Assembly: GCA_009930445.1 (NCBI GenBank)
Contig: RZYD01000006.1
Location: 1-24,881 of the forward strand
Direction: 5' to 3'
DNA: 24,881 nucleotides
Source of the DNA: Bacteroidia bacterium
Lineage (GTDB): Bacteria > Bacteroidota > Bacteroidia > Bacteroidales > BM520
This document shows positions 15,476 to 24,473 of this stretch, piece by piece; within the stretch, counting starts at the first letter, position 1, and every line of letters begins with the position of its first letter. Made by a program: the position numbers and the translations under genes. The notes beneath the pieces were generated by a model that saw only the letters and a list, made by a program, of their open reading frames with translations, did not search any database and was not told the origin of the DNA.

Positions 15476-17782
15476 ATGCTAAAGATAGCCCACATAGTTA
15501 ATCCTGTAAAGGTTAGTAGTAATTCTGATCTTTATTTTGCTCAACCGGTAACATTCGAAACCATGCGTATGGCAAGGGATCTTGCTACAGGTATTGCCGA
15601 TATCAAATTAATGGCATGTATGTTCCCTGAAGACAAAGAAATGGAGCCGGAGGGATTTCATATTACAGAGGAGCTATATCAAAGCGTTAGTGATTTTTAT
15701 CAATTCAAGGAATTCAGAAAGTTGCCTTTAGTTGGAGAAATTTTTGACCGATTGACAAAGGAGGCTGATGCAGACTATTATATCTATTCAAATGTTGATA
15801 TTGCATTAAAGCCTCACTTCTACCAGACCATTGTTCAATATATCAATAGCGGACTAAAAGCTTTTGTTGTAAACAGGCGAACAATCTCTGACGATTACAC
15901 TTCAGTATCAGAGCTACCATTGATGTTTGCTGAACGCGGAAAGAAGCATCCCGGATATGATTGTTTTATTTTTCACAGGACATTAATTCCGGGATTTTCA
16001 TTTGGAAATGCTTGTGTTGGAGCAAATTGGATTGGAAGAATCATTTTAGCTAACCTTTTAAGCCAAACCGAAGAGTTTGAGATCTTTGAAAATGAAGATC
16101 TGACATTTCATATTGGAGATGACAAAAAATGGAGTTCCAGAAGGTTCGAGGATTATAACACATATAATGAAAAAATTCTTGTGGATCTAGTTTCAAACTT
16201 TTTAACCATTGAGAATCTTAAAAACAGAAACTGGTTCAATAATTTGATCTCCTATTATAATGATAATCAACTTGCTGATGCAAAATTTCATTTAACCCAG
16301 GAAGATAAGCTTATACCGGTATTCAATTATGAGGGAAAAGATCCGGAAACAAGACTCCCCGACTTATCGCAGGAACCTGTGTTTGTTGTTGGCCATCCAA
16401 GATCAGGCACGACACTTATCCAGGCATTAATTGGAACTCAGAATAAAACTGGATGTACTTTTGAAACACACTTCTTTGATATTATCATAAGAGATGTCTT
16501 CTCAAATAATTCCTTACTCTTTGGCTACAAACAAAATATTCTCATTAACAACATACGAAGGTTCTCTCCGATTAGCAACAGGACATTGCATTATATCAGA
16601 GACACTGAACAATTAAGTAAAAAAGTTCTCTTTGAAATGATTATAGAGGACAACCTCTATTTCATTAATAAAACTATTCCCACAAATAATATTCGGTGGA
16701 TAGAAAAAACACCCGATCATGTATTCTATATGAATGAAATATTAAATCTGTTTCCAAATGCTAAGTTTGTAAATGTGGTTAGAAATCCTGAAAAGGTTAT
16801 TTTATCGAGGAGGAATAACTTTTTCTGGGATGACGAGGCGAAATGGGATCTCGAAAAACATGCTATGCTTTGGAATGATTCAATAAATTCGGCAATAGAA
16901 TTTTCAAATTATTATCCAGACAGGCTTATCTCGGTCAGGCTTGAAGATATGGTCGATAAGAATACCTTATGGGTAAGAAATTTGTGTAAATTTCTGAATA
17001 TTAAATATAAACGTCGCAACCTGAAAAAATATCCCGAGATTGCAAAAAAGATAATTCACCCATGGGAGGCATGGAAGAAAGATGCTACAACCAAAATTTC
17101 TAAAAATCTGGCACACAGAAATTCTGAACACCTCTCGACTATAGACCTGTTGGAACTGGCATTTCTTACCACTAAACAGAGAGAATACTTTGACTATTCC
17201 ATAGATATCACCACAATAATTAATCACAAAACCGCAGGTGTGCACTGCGACATTCATCAGATTATTCAAAAAAATAAAGCGTATAAAGCAGAAAGAAATG
17301 AAGTCATTGAACTGGCAGACAATTTAAAATCAAGCGTATTGAACCTTGAAGAACGGCTTAAAGATAATATTGAACATAACAAATCCAAAGACCAGGAAGT
17401 ACATAAACTATTGAAAATCATAGACGACAAGAACTACTGGCTCGAAACACTTAAGAATCGATTAGAAAACTCAAATGTGCATATTAATAAACTAAAAAAC
17501 ATATTACAAAATAATAATACGGATAAAGCATCATTATCCATTGCCATAGAAAAAGAATACAATAATTTTGACGCAGAGTTTGTTAAGCTTAGAAATCAAA
17601 TCAGAGATTTAATAAATCAAAATGAAGCATTAACGAAACAAAATCAATTACTAATAGACGAAAAAGAATCTTCGGAAAAACAGGGGAAGATAAACCAATC
17701 AAAAATCGAAGAGTTACAGGCAAAACTTGTAGCGTTAGAATCGAAGTACAGAACCCTATATTTTGCAACAAAAAATATGTAA
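15476..17782 (+). CDS. Three-part protein: GT-A-like region, sulfotransferase, long coiled coil
   Basis: A 768-residue protein. Residues 1 to about 290 are an unrecognised alpha/beta region with ADYYIYSNVDIALKPHFY (99-116), suggestive of a GT-A-like fold. Residues 300-560 are a sulfotransferase domain: VVGHPRSGTTLIQALIG (304-320), RWIEKTPDH (407-415), and FVNVVRNPEKVILSRRNN (431-448). From about 595 to the end the sequence is charged and heptad-like (for example VIELADNLKSSVLNLEERLK, then IEELQAKLVALESKYRTL), a probable coiled coil of about 170 residues. A single protein with modifying enzyme plus coiled coil next to a Wzt with a C-terminal domain recalls chain-length terminators such as WbdD, whose coiled coil acts as a ruler. 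Domain calls are firm for the sulfotransferase, weaker for the N-terminus; the capping role is inference. Confidence 0.8.
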   Translation: MLKIAHIVNPVKVSSNSDLYFAQPVTFETMRMARDLATGIADIKLMACMFPEDKEMEPEGFHITEELYQSVSDFYQFKEFRKLPLVGEIFDRLTKEADADYYIYSNVDIALKPHFYQTIVQYINSGLKAFVVNRRTISDDYTSVSELPLMFAERGKKHPGYDCFIFHRTLIPGFSFGNACVGANWIGRIILANLLSQTEEFEIFENEDLTFHIGDDKKWSSRRFEDYNTYNEKILVDLVSNFLTIENLKNRNWFNNLISYYNDNQLADAKFHLTQEDKLIPVFNYEGKDPETRLPDLSQEPVFVVGHPRSGTTLIQALIGTQNKTGCTFETHFFDIIIRDVFSNNSLLFGYKQNILINNIRRFSPISNRTLHYIRDTEQLSKKVLFEMIIEDNLYFINKTIPTNNIRWIEKTPDHVFYMNEILNLFPNAKFVNVVRNPEKVILSRRNNFFWDDEAKWDLEKHAMLWNDSINSAIEFSNYYPDRLISVRLEDMVDKNTLWVRNLCKFLNIKYKRRNLKKYPEIAKKIIHPWEAWKKDATTKISKNLAHRNSEHLSTIDLLELAFLTTKQREYFDYSIDITTIINHKTAGVHCDIHQIIQKNKAYKAERNEVIELADNLKSSVLNLEERLKDNIEHNKSKDQEVHKLLKIIDDKNYWLETLKNRLENSNVHINKLKNILQNNNTDKASLSIAIEKEYNNFDAEFVKLRNQIRDLINQNEALTKQNQLLIDEKESSEKQGKINQSKIEELQAKLVALESKYRTLYFATKNM

Positions 17783-17838
17783 CTACGAATCAGACCAACA
17801 ACCATATCCTTGATTTACCAATACAATTATGTTACTAA

Positions 17839-18927
17839 ATGAATGAAAACAAAATAACACCATTAGCATTTTATCTACCACAATACCACCCTATACCTGA
17901 AAACAATGCATGGTGGGGCGAAGGATTTACGGAATGGACAAACACATCAAAAGCAAAACCACTATTCCCCGGTCATTACCAGCCACATATCCCCTCGGAT
18001 CTGGGATTTTATGACCTGCGGCTTGAAGAGGCCAAAACAGCACAGGCAAATTTGGCTAAAAAGTACGGAATCGAAGGATTTATATACTGGCATTATTGGT
18101 TCGGCAATGGAAAAAGAATTCTGGAAAGACCTTTCGATGAGGTATTGAAATCAGGGAAACCGGATTTTCCGTTTTGTCTGGCATGGGCAAATCAATCCTG
18201 GACCGGGATCTGGCACGGAATAGAAAACCAGATTCTTATGGAACAAAAGTATCCGGGAAAGAAGGACTACGAAAATCATTTTTATTATGTACTGCCTGCA
18301 TTTCAGGATAAAAGGTATATTCGGGTAGATAACAAACCTGTGTTTTTCGTCTATCTTCCTCAGGAACTTCCCAATTCAAATGCTTTTATTGACCAATGGA
18401 ACGAGCTAGCCATTAACAATGGGCTTAACGGAATCTATTTCATTGGAATCCACTACATAGACTGGCCGCATAAAAAAGATGGATTTGATAATAAAACAAT
18501 CCACCAGCCTTTTCACTATACAAAGATGCTTCTGGAAAAAGATTACATTGAAAAATCAAAAGACTACATTAAAACCAAAATATCCGAGAAACCTTTTAAA
18601 CGATACAACTACAAAAAAATAGTTGAGGCATACGACTTCTCTTTATTGGAGAAGAAAGAGTTTATTCCCACTATACTGCCCAACTGGGATAATACTCCCC
18701 GTTCAGGGAAAAGAGGGCTTCTATTTCATAAATCAACACCGGAACTTTTTAAAAAGCACTTCAATGAAACCTGTAACTATGTGACCCATAAGCCGGATAC
18801 AAAGGGGTTTATTCTGATTAAATCATGGAACGAATGGGCTGAAGGTAACCATTTAGAACCTGATATAAAATATGGGCGCGGTTATTTGGAAGCAATTAAA
18901 GAGGTGTTAGATAAAAATGAGAAATAA
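17839..18927 (+). CDS. WbsX-like / GH99-like polysaccharide biosynthesis protein
   Basis: A 362-residue protein of the WbsX family (Glyco_tran_WbsX, GH99-like fold). Clear signatures: FYLPQYHPIPENNAWWGEGF near the N-terminus, GIEGFIYWHYWFGNG, CLAWANQSWTG, and SWNEWAEGNHLEPD near the C-terminus. Members are common in O-antigen and capsule clusters. They are named glycosyltransferases, but they share the fold of GH99 endo-mannanases, so the exact reaction is unsettled. No signal peptide is present, consistent with a cytoplasmic biosynthetic role rather than degradation outside the cell. A 56-base gap precedes it; the next gene starts three bases after the stop. Confidence 0.88.
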   Translation: MNENKITPLAFYLPQYHPIPENNAWWGEGFTEWTNTSKAKPLFPGHYQPHIPSDLGFYDLRLEEAKTAQANLAKKYGIEGFIYWHYWFGNGKRILERPFDEVLKSGKPDFPFCLAWANQSWTGIWHGIENQILMEQKYPGKKDYENHFYYVLPAFQDKRYIRVDNKPVFFVYLPQELPNSNAFIDQWNELAINNGLNGIYFIGIHYIDWPHKKDGFDNKTIHQPFHYTKMLLEKDYIEKSKDYIKTKISEKPFKRYNYKKIVEAYDFSLLEKKEFIPTILPNWDNTPRSGKRGLLFHKSTPELFKKHFNETCNYVTHKPDTKGFILIKSWNEWAEGNHLEPDIKYGRGYLEAIKEVLDKNEK

Positions 18928-18930
18928 TAT

Positions 18931-20082
18931 ATGGCAAAAAAAATACTAATTATCTCTCAAACTCCAACACACCCGCAAAATGCCGGAAACAGAGCACGAA
19001 TATTCAATATGGCGGAGTATATCATCTCATTGGGACATGATGTCTGGATGCTACATGCTAAAGAGCAGGATTGTAACATTGAAGCAGTTAGAGAATACTG
19101 GAATGGGAAATACTACGAAGTACCTTATAAAAGACCAAAAACTGTCAGGAAAGAAATTAGCCGGATAAAGCGCTTGTTAAATCTCGATAAAAACGAGAAA
19201 TACTATATTGAAATCGATGATGATTTTAATCCAAACCTTCATAATATTCTGCCTCAAATTGTCAAAGAACATCATTTTGACATTGTCCTTGTAGAATATA
19301 TTTTCCTGACAAAAGCATTGGAATATTTTGATGACACAACATTAAAAATTGTTGATACCCACGATATTATGGCTAACAGACATAAGCTTTTCCAAAAACA
19401 GGGTAAGGAACCCAGCTGGTATTCTGTAAAACCATCAGAAGAAAAAAAAGGTGTAAACAGGGCCGATGTGGTTATTGCCATTCAGCAACATGAAAAAAAA
19501 TACTTTCAAAAAATCAGTAGCAGAAAAGTTGTCTCTGTTGGCCATTTGGTAACCACCATAGATGTGGAACCGAAAGAGTTACCAAGAAAAAAGATTTTGT
19601 TCATCGGATCAGATAATCCTATTAACTTACATGGATTAGAGTATTTCCTGACAGAATGCTGGCCTGAAATCCTGAGAAGCTTACCTGACATGGAATTCAT
19701 TATTGCAGGTAATATTTGTAATAAAATCGGGGTGCATAATGGTGTAAAAAAAATAGGTGCTGTTGATGATATCGCTTCTGCGTATGAAATGAGTGATATT
19801 GTTATCAATCCGCTTATTCTTGGCACGGGGTTAAAAATTAAAATGATTGAAGCTTTAGGACGGTCAAAAATTGTACTATCTTCAAATATAGGAGCTGAAG
19901 GTCTTGAAAAAGGTATTAATAATGCGTTTTTACTGGCAAATTCTCCGGCAGATTACGTTTCCGTGTTAAATAAACTATTCGGCGTTTCCTCTTTAGGGAA
20001 AAAACTATCGAAAGGAGCATACGAATTCGCAAAGCAATGCAATGAAGCCAATGCAAAGGAGTTAGCGGAACTATTCAAATAG
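18931..20082 (+). CDS. GT4 glycosyltransferase (GT-B fold)
   Basis: A 383-residue GT-B enzyme. The N-terminal acceptor domain begins ILIISQTPTHPQNAGNRARI. The C-terminal donor domain has KILFIGSDNPINLHGLEYFL and the nucleotide-sugar-binding block ILGTGLKIKMIEALGRSKIV followed by NIGAEGLE (about 294-324). It is the first of three consecutive GT4 genes, each of 375-400 residues and spaced by 4-6 bases. Their sequences differ clearly, so each probably forms a different linkage. Donor sugar unknown. Confidence 0.85.
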   Translation: MAKKILIISQTPTHPQNAGNRARIFNMAEYIISLGHDVWMLHAKEQDCNIEAVREYWNGKYYEVPYKRPKTVRKEISRIKRLLNLDKNEKYYIEIDDDFNPNLHNILPQIVKEHHFDIVLVEYIFLTKALEYFDDTTLKIVDTHDIMANRHKLFQKQGKEPSWYSVKPSEEKKGVNRADVVIAIQQHEKKYFQKISSRKVVSVGHLVTTIDVEPKELPRKKILFIGSDNPINLHGLEYFLTECWPEILRSLPDMEFIIAGNICNKIGVHNGVKKIGAVDDIASAYEMSDIVINPLILGTGLKIKMIEALGRSKIVLSSNIGAEGLEKGINNAFLLANSPADYVSVLNKLFGVSSLGKKLSKGAYEFAKQCNEANAKELAELFK

Positions 20083-20088
20083 AATCAG

Positions 20089-21282
20089 ATGAAAAAAGTA
20101 ATCGTATTCAATTATACAATCCCCCGATACGACCAAAGCAGCGGTGAAAGGCGCTTTGTGGGAATCCTTAAAATTCTGGCAAAACATTACGAAGTAGATT
20201 TATGTGTAGTTCGATACGGAGAATGGCTGTCCAATAAAGAATTTACAAGATACAGCAATGAGCTCAAGGAAATGGGCGTCAACGTGCTCACTCCCACTCC
20301 CGACTCCTTGACAAAAGCTATAACCAATAAACAATATGATTTTGCCTATTTTGAGTTCTTCTGGATTGCAGAAGAGAGTATGCTTCAGTTTTGTAAAGCA
20401 CAACCCCATGCAGTTACAATAATTGATTCCGTTGATGTACATTTTGCACGTGAACAAACACAGGCATACATTGGACAAATCTCCCACAAAATGGTTAATC
20501 TGACAAAAGACAGAGAACTAACTATGTATCGTGCCGCTGATATTGCAATTGCTGTATCACATGAGGATGTAAAACTTCTTTCAGGCGAGGGCGTATCCTG
20601 CACGCATTTTATTCCTAACGTAGTTGAGACTGTTCCACGGGAATCCGGAGAAAGAAATAAAAATGTAATCTTTATTGGAGGTTATAAATGGCATCCGAAT
20701 GTTGATGCAGTAAAATGGTTCACTAAAGAGATTTGGCCACTGGTAATAAAAAAAGAGCCGGAAGCCGTTTTTCAGATTATCGGGAGTGACCCTGATAAGG
20801 AGATAATGGCTCTGGAAAATACTGCAGGCGTAAAGGTAATTGGTTTTGTCCCGAAAACTAAACCATGGCTTGATGGGGCAGCTGTTTCAGTGGCGCCATT
20901 ACGTTACGGCGGAGGGATGAAAGGGAAAGTGAATGAAGCCATGGCTCACGGTGTTCCTGTGGTCGCTACTTCAATCGGTGCTCAGGGTTTTAATGCAATA
21001 GAAGGAAAAGAGATGATGATTACAGATGATCCTGTTCTGTTTGCAGAGAAAATAATTACTCTTTTTAAAACCCCTGATTTACAGAATGCTATGGGAATCG
21101 CCGGACAGCAATTGAATCAATCAATTTGTTCTGAAAATGTAGTTGAAAGTCAGATTTTGAAAATGATGAAACAGGCGGAGGGAATTCTTGTAACAAAAAA
21201 GGGAAAAGGCAACCCCAGACCATTATCATTTAAAGCACGAGTTCTTTTTCGATACAGAAAATTTAGAAGGATTATACATTAG
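20089..21282 (+). CDS. GT4 glycosyltransferase (GT-B fold)
   Basis: A 397-residue GT-B enzyme with FIGGYKWHPNVDAVKWFTKE (start of the donor domain), QIIGSDPDKE, KVIGFVPKTKPWLDGA, and the hallmark VAPLRYGGGMKGKVNEAMAH followed by GVPVVATSIGAQGF (about 267-300). This pattern belongs to the Glyco_trans_1_4-type subgroup of GT4. The C-terminal tail is basic (KGKGNPRPLSFKARVLFRYR) and could help membrane contact. It starts six bases after the previous gene and ends four bases before the next. Specificity not predictable. Confidence 0.87.
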   Translation: MKKVIVFNYTIPRYDQSSGERRFVGILKILAKHYEVDLCVVRYGEWLSNKEFTRYSNELKEMGVNVLTPTPDSLTKAITNKQYDFAYFEFFWIAEESMLQFCKAQPHAVTIIDSVDVHFAREQTQAYIGQISHKMVNLTKDRELTMYRAADIAIAVSHEDVKLLSGEGVSCTHFIPNVVETVPRESGERNKNVIFIGGYKWHPNVDAVKWFTKEIWPLVIKKEPEAVFQIIGSDPDKEIMALENTAGVKVIGFVPKTKPWLDGAAVSVAPLRYGGGMKGKVNEAMAHGVPVVATSIGAQGFNAIEGKEMMITDDPVLFAEKIITLFKTPDLQNAMGIAGQQLNQSICSENVVESQILKMMKQAEGILVTKKGKGNPRPLSFKARVLFRYRKFRRIIH

Positions 21283-21286
21283 TCTT

Positions 21287-22417
21287 ATGGCGCAACACAT
21301 CCATATTCTGTTTTTAACGCAGGCAGCTCCATTTCCACCGGTTGGCGGGGAAAATATCAGAAGCAGAGGTCTTATATATGCGTTATTGGCATGTGGCTAT
21401 GAAGTGTCGGCTATTACTTGTTCATCCGAATCGCCCCGGAAATCAGATTTGTTGCATCCTTATAAATTTCCGGAAAATAAAAGAAAAAGCATTCTACAGC
21501 ATTTCAAATCATTGTTTTACACCATTCCCGATGTCAACACAATTATAACCAATATACATAATCAACGAACGATAGATATAGCAATTATTGATTATTTTTT
21601 TCTGGGACAGTATATTCCATTTTTTAAAAAACTCGAAATTCCTGTAGTTTATGGTACGCATAATGCACAGTCAGAGCTAACAAGACAAGAAATAAAGATC
21701 CTAAAAGGGATAGAAAAGATAAAACGATATGGAGCCTGGCAGTTTCAAAAACTACATGAAAAGAAATTCTTTCCTCAGGCAAATCACATGATTGTGGTTT
21801 CAGAAGAGGATAAACAGCGTCATTGCAAGTACTTACCAGATGAAAAAATAACAGTAGTACCTAACTTCATAGATCCTACTGAATACGTTCGTAACGAGAA
21901 GACGGAGAATTATTTGGTTATTAGTGGCAACTTTAACTCCTTTCAAAATCGCTATGGCACCGAATGGTTTCTCCGGGAGGTTTGGGAGGCTGGTGAATTT
22001 TGGAATCAGACAAAACTAATGCTTGTGGGTATTGGCTCAGATAATTTTTTGCACCTCATGCAAAAGAAATTAAGCTGTAAAAATGCTACCGCCACAGGAA
22101 AAGTTGAATCCATAACGGAGTTTATTGGAAATGCAAGTCTATCTATCGTGCCGGTTTTTCATGGCAGTGGATCAAGATTCAAAATATTGGAAGCCTTGGC
22201 TCTGGGTTGTCCGGTAATAAGCACTAGCAAAGGTGCTGAAGGTATTGATAGTGAAAACATTGAAATTGCTGACACAAGAGAAGAATTTCGAAGGCAAATA
22301 GCGCTTTCACTTCATGCAAAAAACAATATCAGTTTATCAAATAAATATACTTCAAAGGCCAATCAGATATTGCTAGAACAAATAATTAGACTAATATTAA
22401 AAGAGCCTATATACTAG
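21287..22417 (+). CDS. GT4 glycosyltransferase (GT-B fold), last gene of the operon
   Basis: A 376-residue GT-B enzyme. The N-terminus HILFLTQAAPFPPVGGENIR carries the glycine-rich loop typical of GT4 acceptor domains. The donor domain has YLVISGNFNSFQN, SIVPVFHGSGSRFKILEALA and GCPVISTSKGAEGID (about 285-320). It closes the plus-strand run that began at 8242; the following gene is on the other strand. A weak AT-rich inverted repeat at the stop codon (22409-22424) is the only hairpin seen after it. Confidence 0.87.
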   Translation: MAQHIHILFLTQAAPFPPVGGENIRSRGLIYALLACGYEVSAITCSSESPRKSDLLHPYKFPENKRKSILQHFKSLFYTIPDVNTIITNIHNQRTIDIAIIDYFFLGQYIPFFKKLEIPVVYGTHNAQSELTRQEIKILKGIEKIKRYGAWQFQKLHEKKFFPQANHMIVVSEEDKQRHCKYLPDEKITVVPNFIDPTEYVRNEKTENYLVISGNFNSFQNRYGTEWFLREVWEAGEFWNQTKLMLVGIGSDNFLHLMQKKLSCKNATATGKVESITEFIGNASLSIVPVFHGSGSRFKILEALALGCPVISTSKGAEGIDSENIEIADTREEFRRQIALSLHAKNNISLSNKYTSKANQILLEQIIRLILKEPIY

Positions 22418-22460
22418 TGTATATCTCTTCATCATTTACATCATACCGTTCCGAAAGTAG

Positions 22461-23243
22461 TTATTTATTGTACCCTAATATATCGAGAAGTTTTGAGTTA
22501 CTTTCATTAAAATGATCAATAACCTTATTTGGTAAGAAAGATTGCCATTGTTCTGAAACACCAACAGAGGCATGCTTCTGGGGACCTGTTTTTCTTTGTT
22601 TTTGTAAACTGTAAAATGATCGACTATCAACTATTTCAAGCGCAGAACTCATATGAATTTTCTCTAATCCAAGAAAATTAAAAATCCTTTCAAACACTTC
22701 TAATTCTTTTCCAAAAACATTTTCATATCTAATTTCTAAAATATTGGGATTTGAATAATCCCACGATGCCATTTGATCAAATTGCTTCTGTCTCCAATTT
22801 AATTCAATAATCAATCCTGTTTCCTTATCTACACTTGAGAGAATTTCCTTAAAACTCTTTCCTCGACCATATTCAAGCAATCCCAAATCCTGTAGCCTTA
22901 ATCTCTCCTTTAAAAACCAATCACCTAATACCTTATTTAACCATTTTTCCGTGCTCCATAAATGATATCGATACCCAGAAACAAGTAAATCCCTGGGATC
23001 TCTGACAATATGCGTTCCTTTATATGTTGGCATTAATGAAAAATCCATAACAACATGATCTAAACCCAAATGCACAAAGCTAAACTCCTTTGGTTGCTCT
23101 ATATTATTCATAAATGAAATAATATCTTCATTATAGTGTTCATGAAAGCCGGAAATTTTTTGAGCCAAAGCACCAAAAACAGTATGAAAGAGGACAGTCA
23201 TACATTTGTGATATCCCAAATGCAACCAAAGATTAGTAGTCAT
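22461..23243 (-). CDS. Sulfotransferase, convergent to the operon
   Basis: A 260-residue protein on the opposite strand. The 3'-phosphate motif is canonical: HIVRDPRDLLVSGYRYH (about 78-94). The 5'-phosphosulfate loop is unusual: HLGYHKCMTVLFHTVFG (8-24), with Cys-Met where most members have Gly-Thr or Ser-Gly. The protein may therefore be a divergent member or have altered cofactor binding. The stop lies 44 bases from the stop of the last GT4 gene. The strand switch and a separate promoter suggest independent expression and perhaps later arrival in the cluster. Confidence 0.78.
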   Translation of the reverse strand: MTTNLWLHLGYHKCMTVLFHTVFGALAQKISGFHEHYNEDIISFMNNIEQPKEFSFVHLGLDHVVMDFSLMPTYKGTHIVRDPRDLLVSGYRYHLWSTEKWLNKVLGDWFLKERLRLQDLGLLEYGRGKSFKEILSSVDKETGLIIELNWRQKQFDQMASWDYSNPNILEIRYENVFGKELEVFERIFNFLGLEKIHMSSALEIVDSRSFYSLQKQRKTGPQKHASVGVSEQWQSFLPNKVIDHFNESNSKLLDILGYNK

Positions 23244-23307
23244 ATGAAAATTAAATTATTTAAGCATAAAACAACAGAGCTTGTAATGATTATTGCTTTA
23301 TAGAAGA

Positions 23308-23315
23308 CAAATATA
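23308..23315 (-). promoter_or_regulatory. Possible -7 element for the minus-strand sulfotransferase
   Basis: Read on the minus strand this is TATATTTG, an exact TAnnTTTG match, about 65 bases before the ATG of the minus-strand gene. A TTTG at 23341-23344 (minus) could be the -33 element, but the 25-base gap is longer than usual. The 219-base divergent interval 23244-23462 must also hold a promoter for the plus-strand gene, for which only a weak TAAATTTA (23409-23416) is seen. Confidence 0.35.
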
Positions 23316-23462
23316 AAAAAACTGCATCTACATTCGTATACAAATTTCAAAAAGTAAAAATCACCTCAATTATGTCTTTCATCTTCAATATGAGGAAAAA
23401 AAAATGCATAAATTTACAACTTGCAAAAGAGACAATTTCATAGTAACAAATTTTGAAAATTA

Positions 23463-24278
23463 ATGAAACCTGAATATATATGTATTGGTTTACCTAAGGC
23501 AGGAACTTCATGGCTGTATAATGTATTAAAGCGTCATAATGATGTTTATGTTCCACCAGTAAAAGAAATATCATATTTTTCAAATAAAGGATTCTTATAC
23601 AAAAAAAATATCTGGGCATTCTTTTTCCATAAGGACTGGTATAATGTAAAAAAAAGAGAATATTTTAAACAGTTCATAAATTCAATAAAACCATATAGAA
23701 ACAAAAACCTTTCAAGGAAAGATCAGATTTGGATTTTAAAATATTGCTTTTTACCACAAAATGATTTCTGGTATAGAAAACTATTCTCTGAAAGTAAAAC
23801 GAAAATCAGTATTGATATTTCTCCTGTATATTCCTTTCTCGATGAAGAAGAAATAGAATCGATAAGCAAAAGGTTTCCTAAAACTTCTATTATACTTATT
23901 CTACGCGATCCGGTAGAGAGAGCCTGGTCTCATTTCAAAATGGATTACTTAATCGGGACAAACAATAAATCAGAATCATTTTCCGAAGATGAAATAAAAG
24001 CCTACTATAACAGGCAGCCAGATAATAATAAACTTATTTCTAAATGGTTAAAACACTATTCATCTGACAGATTCAAAATTTTACAATACGAGGAGTTACA
24101 GCATAACCCGGAATCATTTTATAAATCAGTTTGTAACATTATGCAAATAAATCCGGATGGAATAAATCGGGCATATCACGATGTAATAAATACAATTAGC
24201 AATAAAGGACATAAATTAGATATACCAGATAATCATAAGAGGATATTAATAGATATTTACGGAAAGAATAAGGAATGA
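23463..24278 (+). CDS. Sulfotransferase (heparan-sulfate-type sulfotransferase_1)
   Basis: A 271-residue protein with textbook motifs: 5'-phosphosulfate loop CIGLPKAGTSWLYNVLKRH (7-25), PPVKEISYFS (31-40), IDISPVYSF (117-125), and the 3'-phosphate motif ILRDPVERAWSHFKMDY (146-162). PVERAWSHF is characteristic of the heparan-sulfate N-/O-sulfotransferase branch. It probably sulfates the same glycan, or a variant of it. The frame ends at TGA (24276-24278), then stays open for another 55 codons, so the protein may have lost its C-terminal end by a nonsense change. It lies after a divergent promoter region and is not part of the main operon. Confidence 0.83.
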   Translation: MKPEYICIGLPKAGTSWLYNVLKRHNDVYVPPVKEISYFSNKGFLYKKNIWAFFFHKDWYNVKKREYFKQFINSIKPYRNKNLSRKDQIWILKYCFLPQNDFWYRKLFSESKTKISIDISPVYSFLDEEEIESISKRFPKTSIILILRDPVERAWSHFKMDYLIGTNNKSESFSEDEIKAYYNRQPDNNKLISKWLKHYSSDRFKILQYEELQHNPESFYKSVCNIMQINPDGINRAYHDVINTISNKGHKLDIPDNHKRILIDIYGKNKE

Positions 24279-24446
24279 AAAATTTATTATCCGATTAATG
24301 AAAAGGAAGGATCAAGCCCACTGGTGAGAATATTGGATAAGGGCGACAGAATTGATATAATTCATCAAGAAAATAACAAAGAATGGGAACCATTTGATAT
24401 TTATAATCATCCATTAATCATGAATTGGATGCGTAACCTTGAATAG
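24279..24446 (+). pseudogene. In-frame extension after the TGA of the last sulfotransferase
   Basis: The frame of the upstream sulfotransferase continues for 55 sense codons after its TGA, to a TAG at 24444-24446. The translation looks protein-like (KIYYPINEKEGSSPLVRILD, then WEPFDIYNHPLIMNWMRNLE) and has no ATG before its last ten residues. Either the original gene was longer and has been cut by a stop codon, or this is a remnant of another gene. No homology is recognised. Confidence 0.4.
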
Positions 24447-24473
24447 ATATCGCACAAAGGATAAGTGATAAAA

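Noticed and set aside
22409..22424. Inverted repeat ATATAC-TAGT-GTATAT at the end of the operon
   Set aside because: All-weak pairs in an AT-rich region with no T-run after it; a terminator is expected here but this does not support one.
24276..24278. TGA read as selenocysteine
   Set aside because: No stable hairpin follows the TGA, and sulfotransferases are not known selenoproteins; a nonsense change or remnant is simpler.
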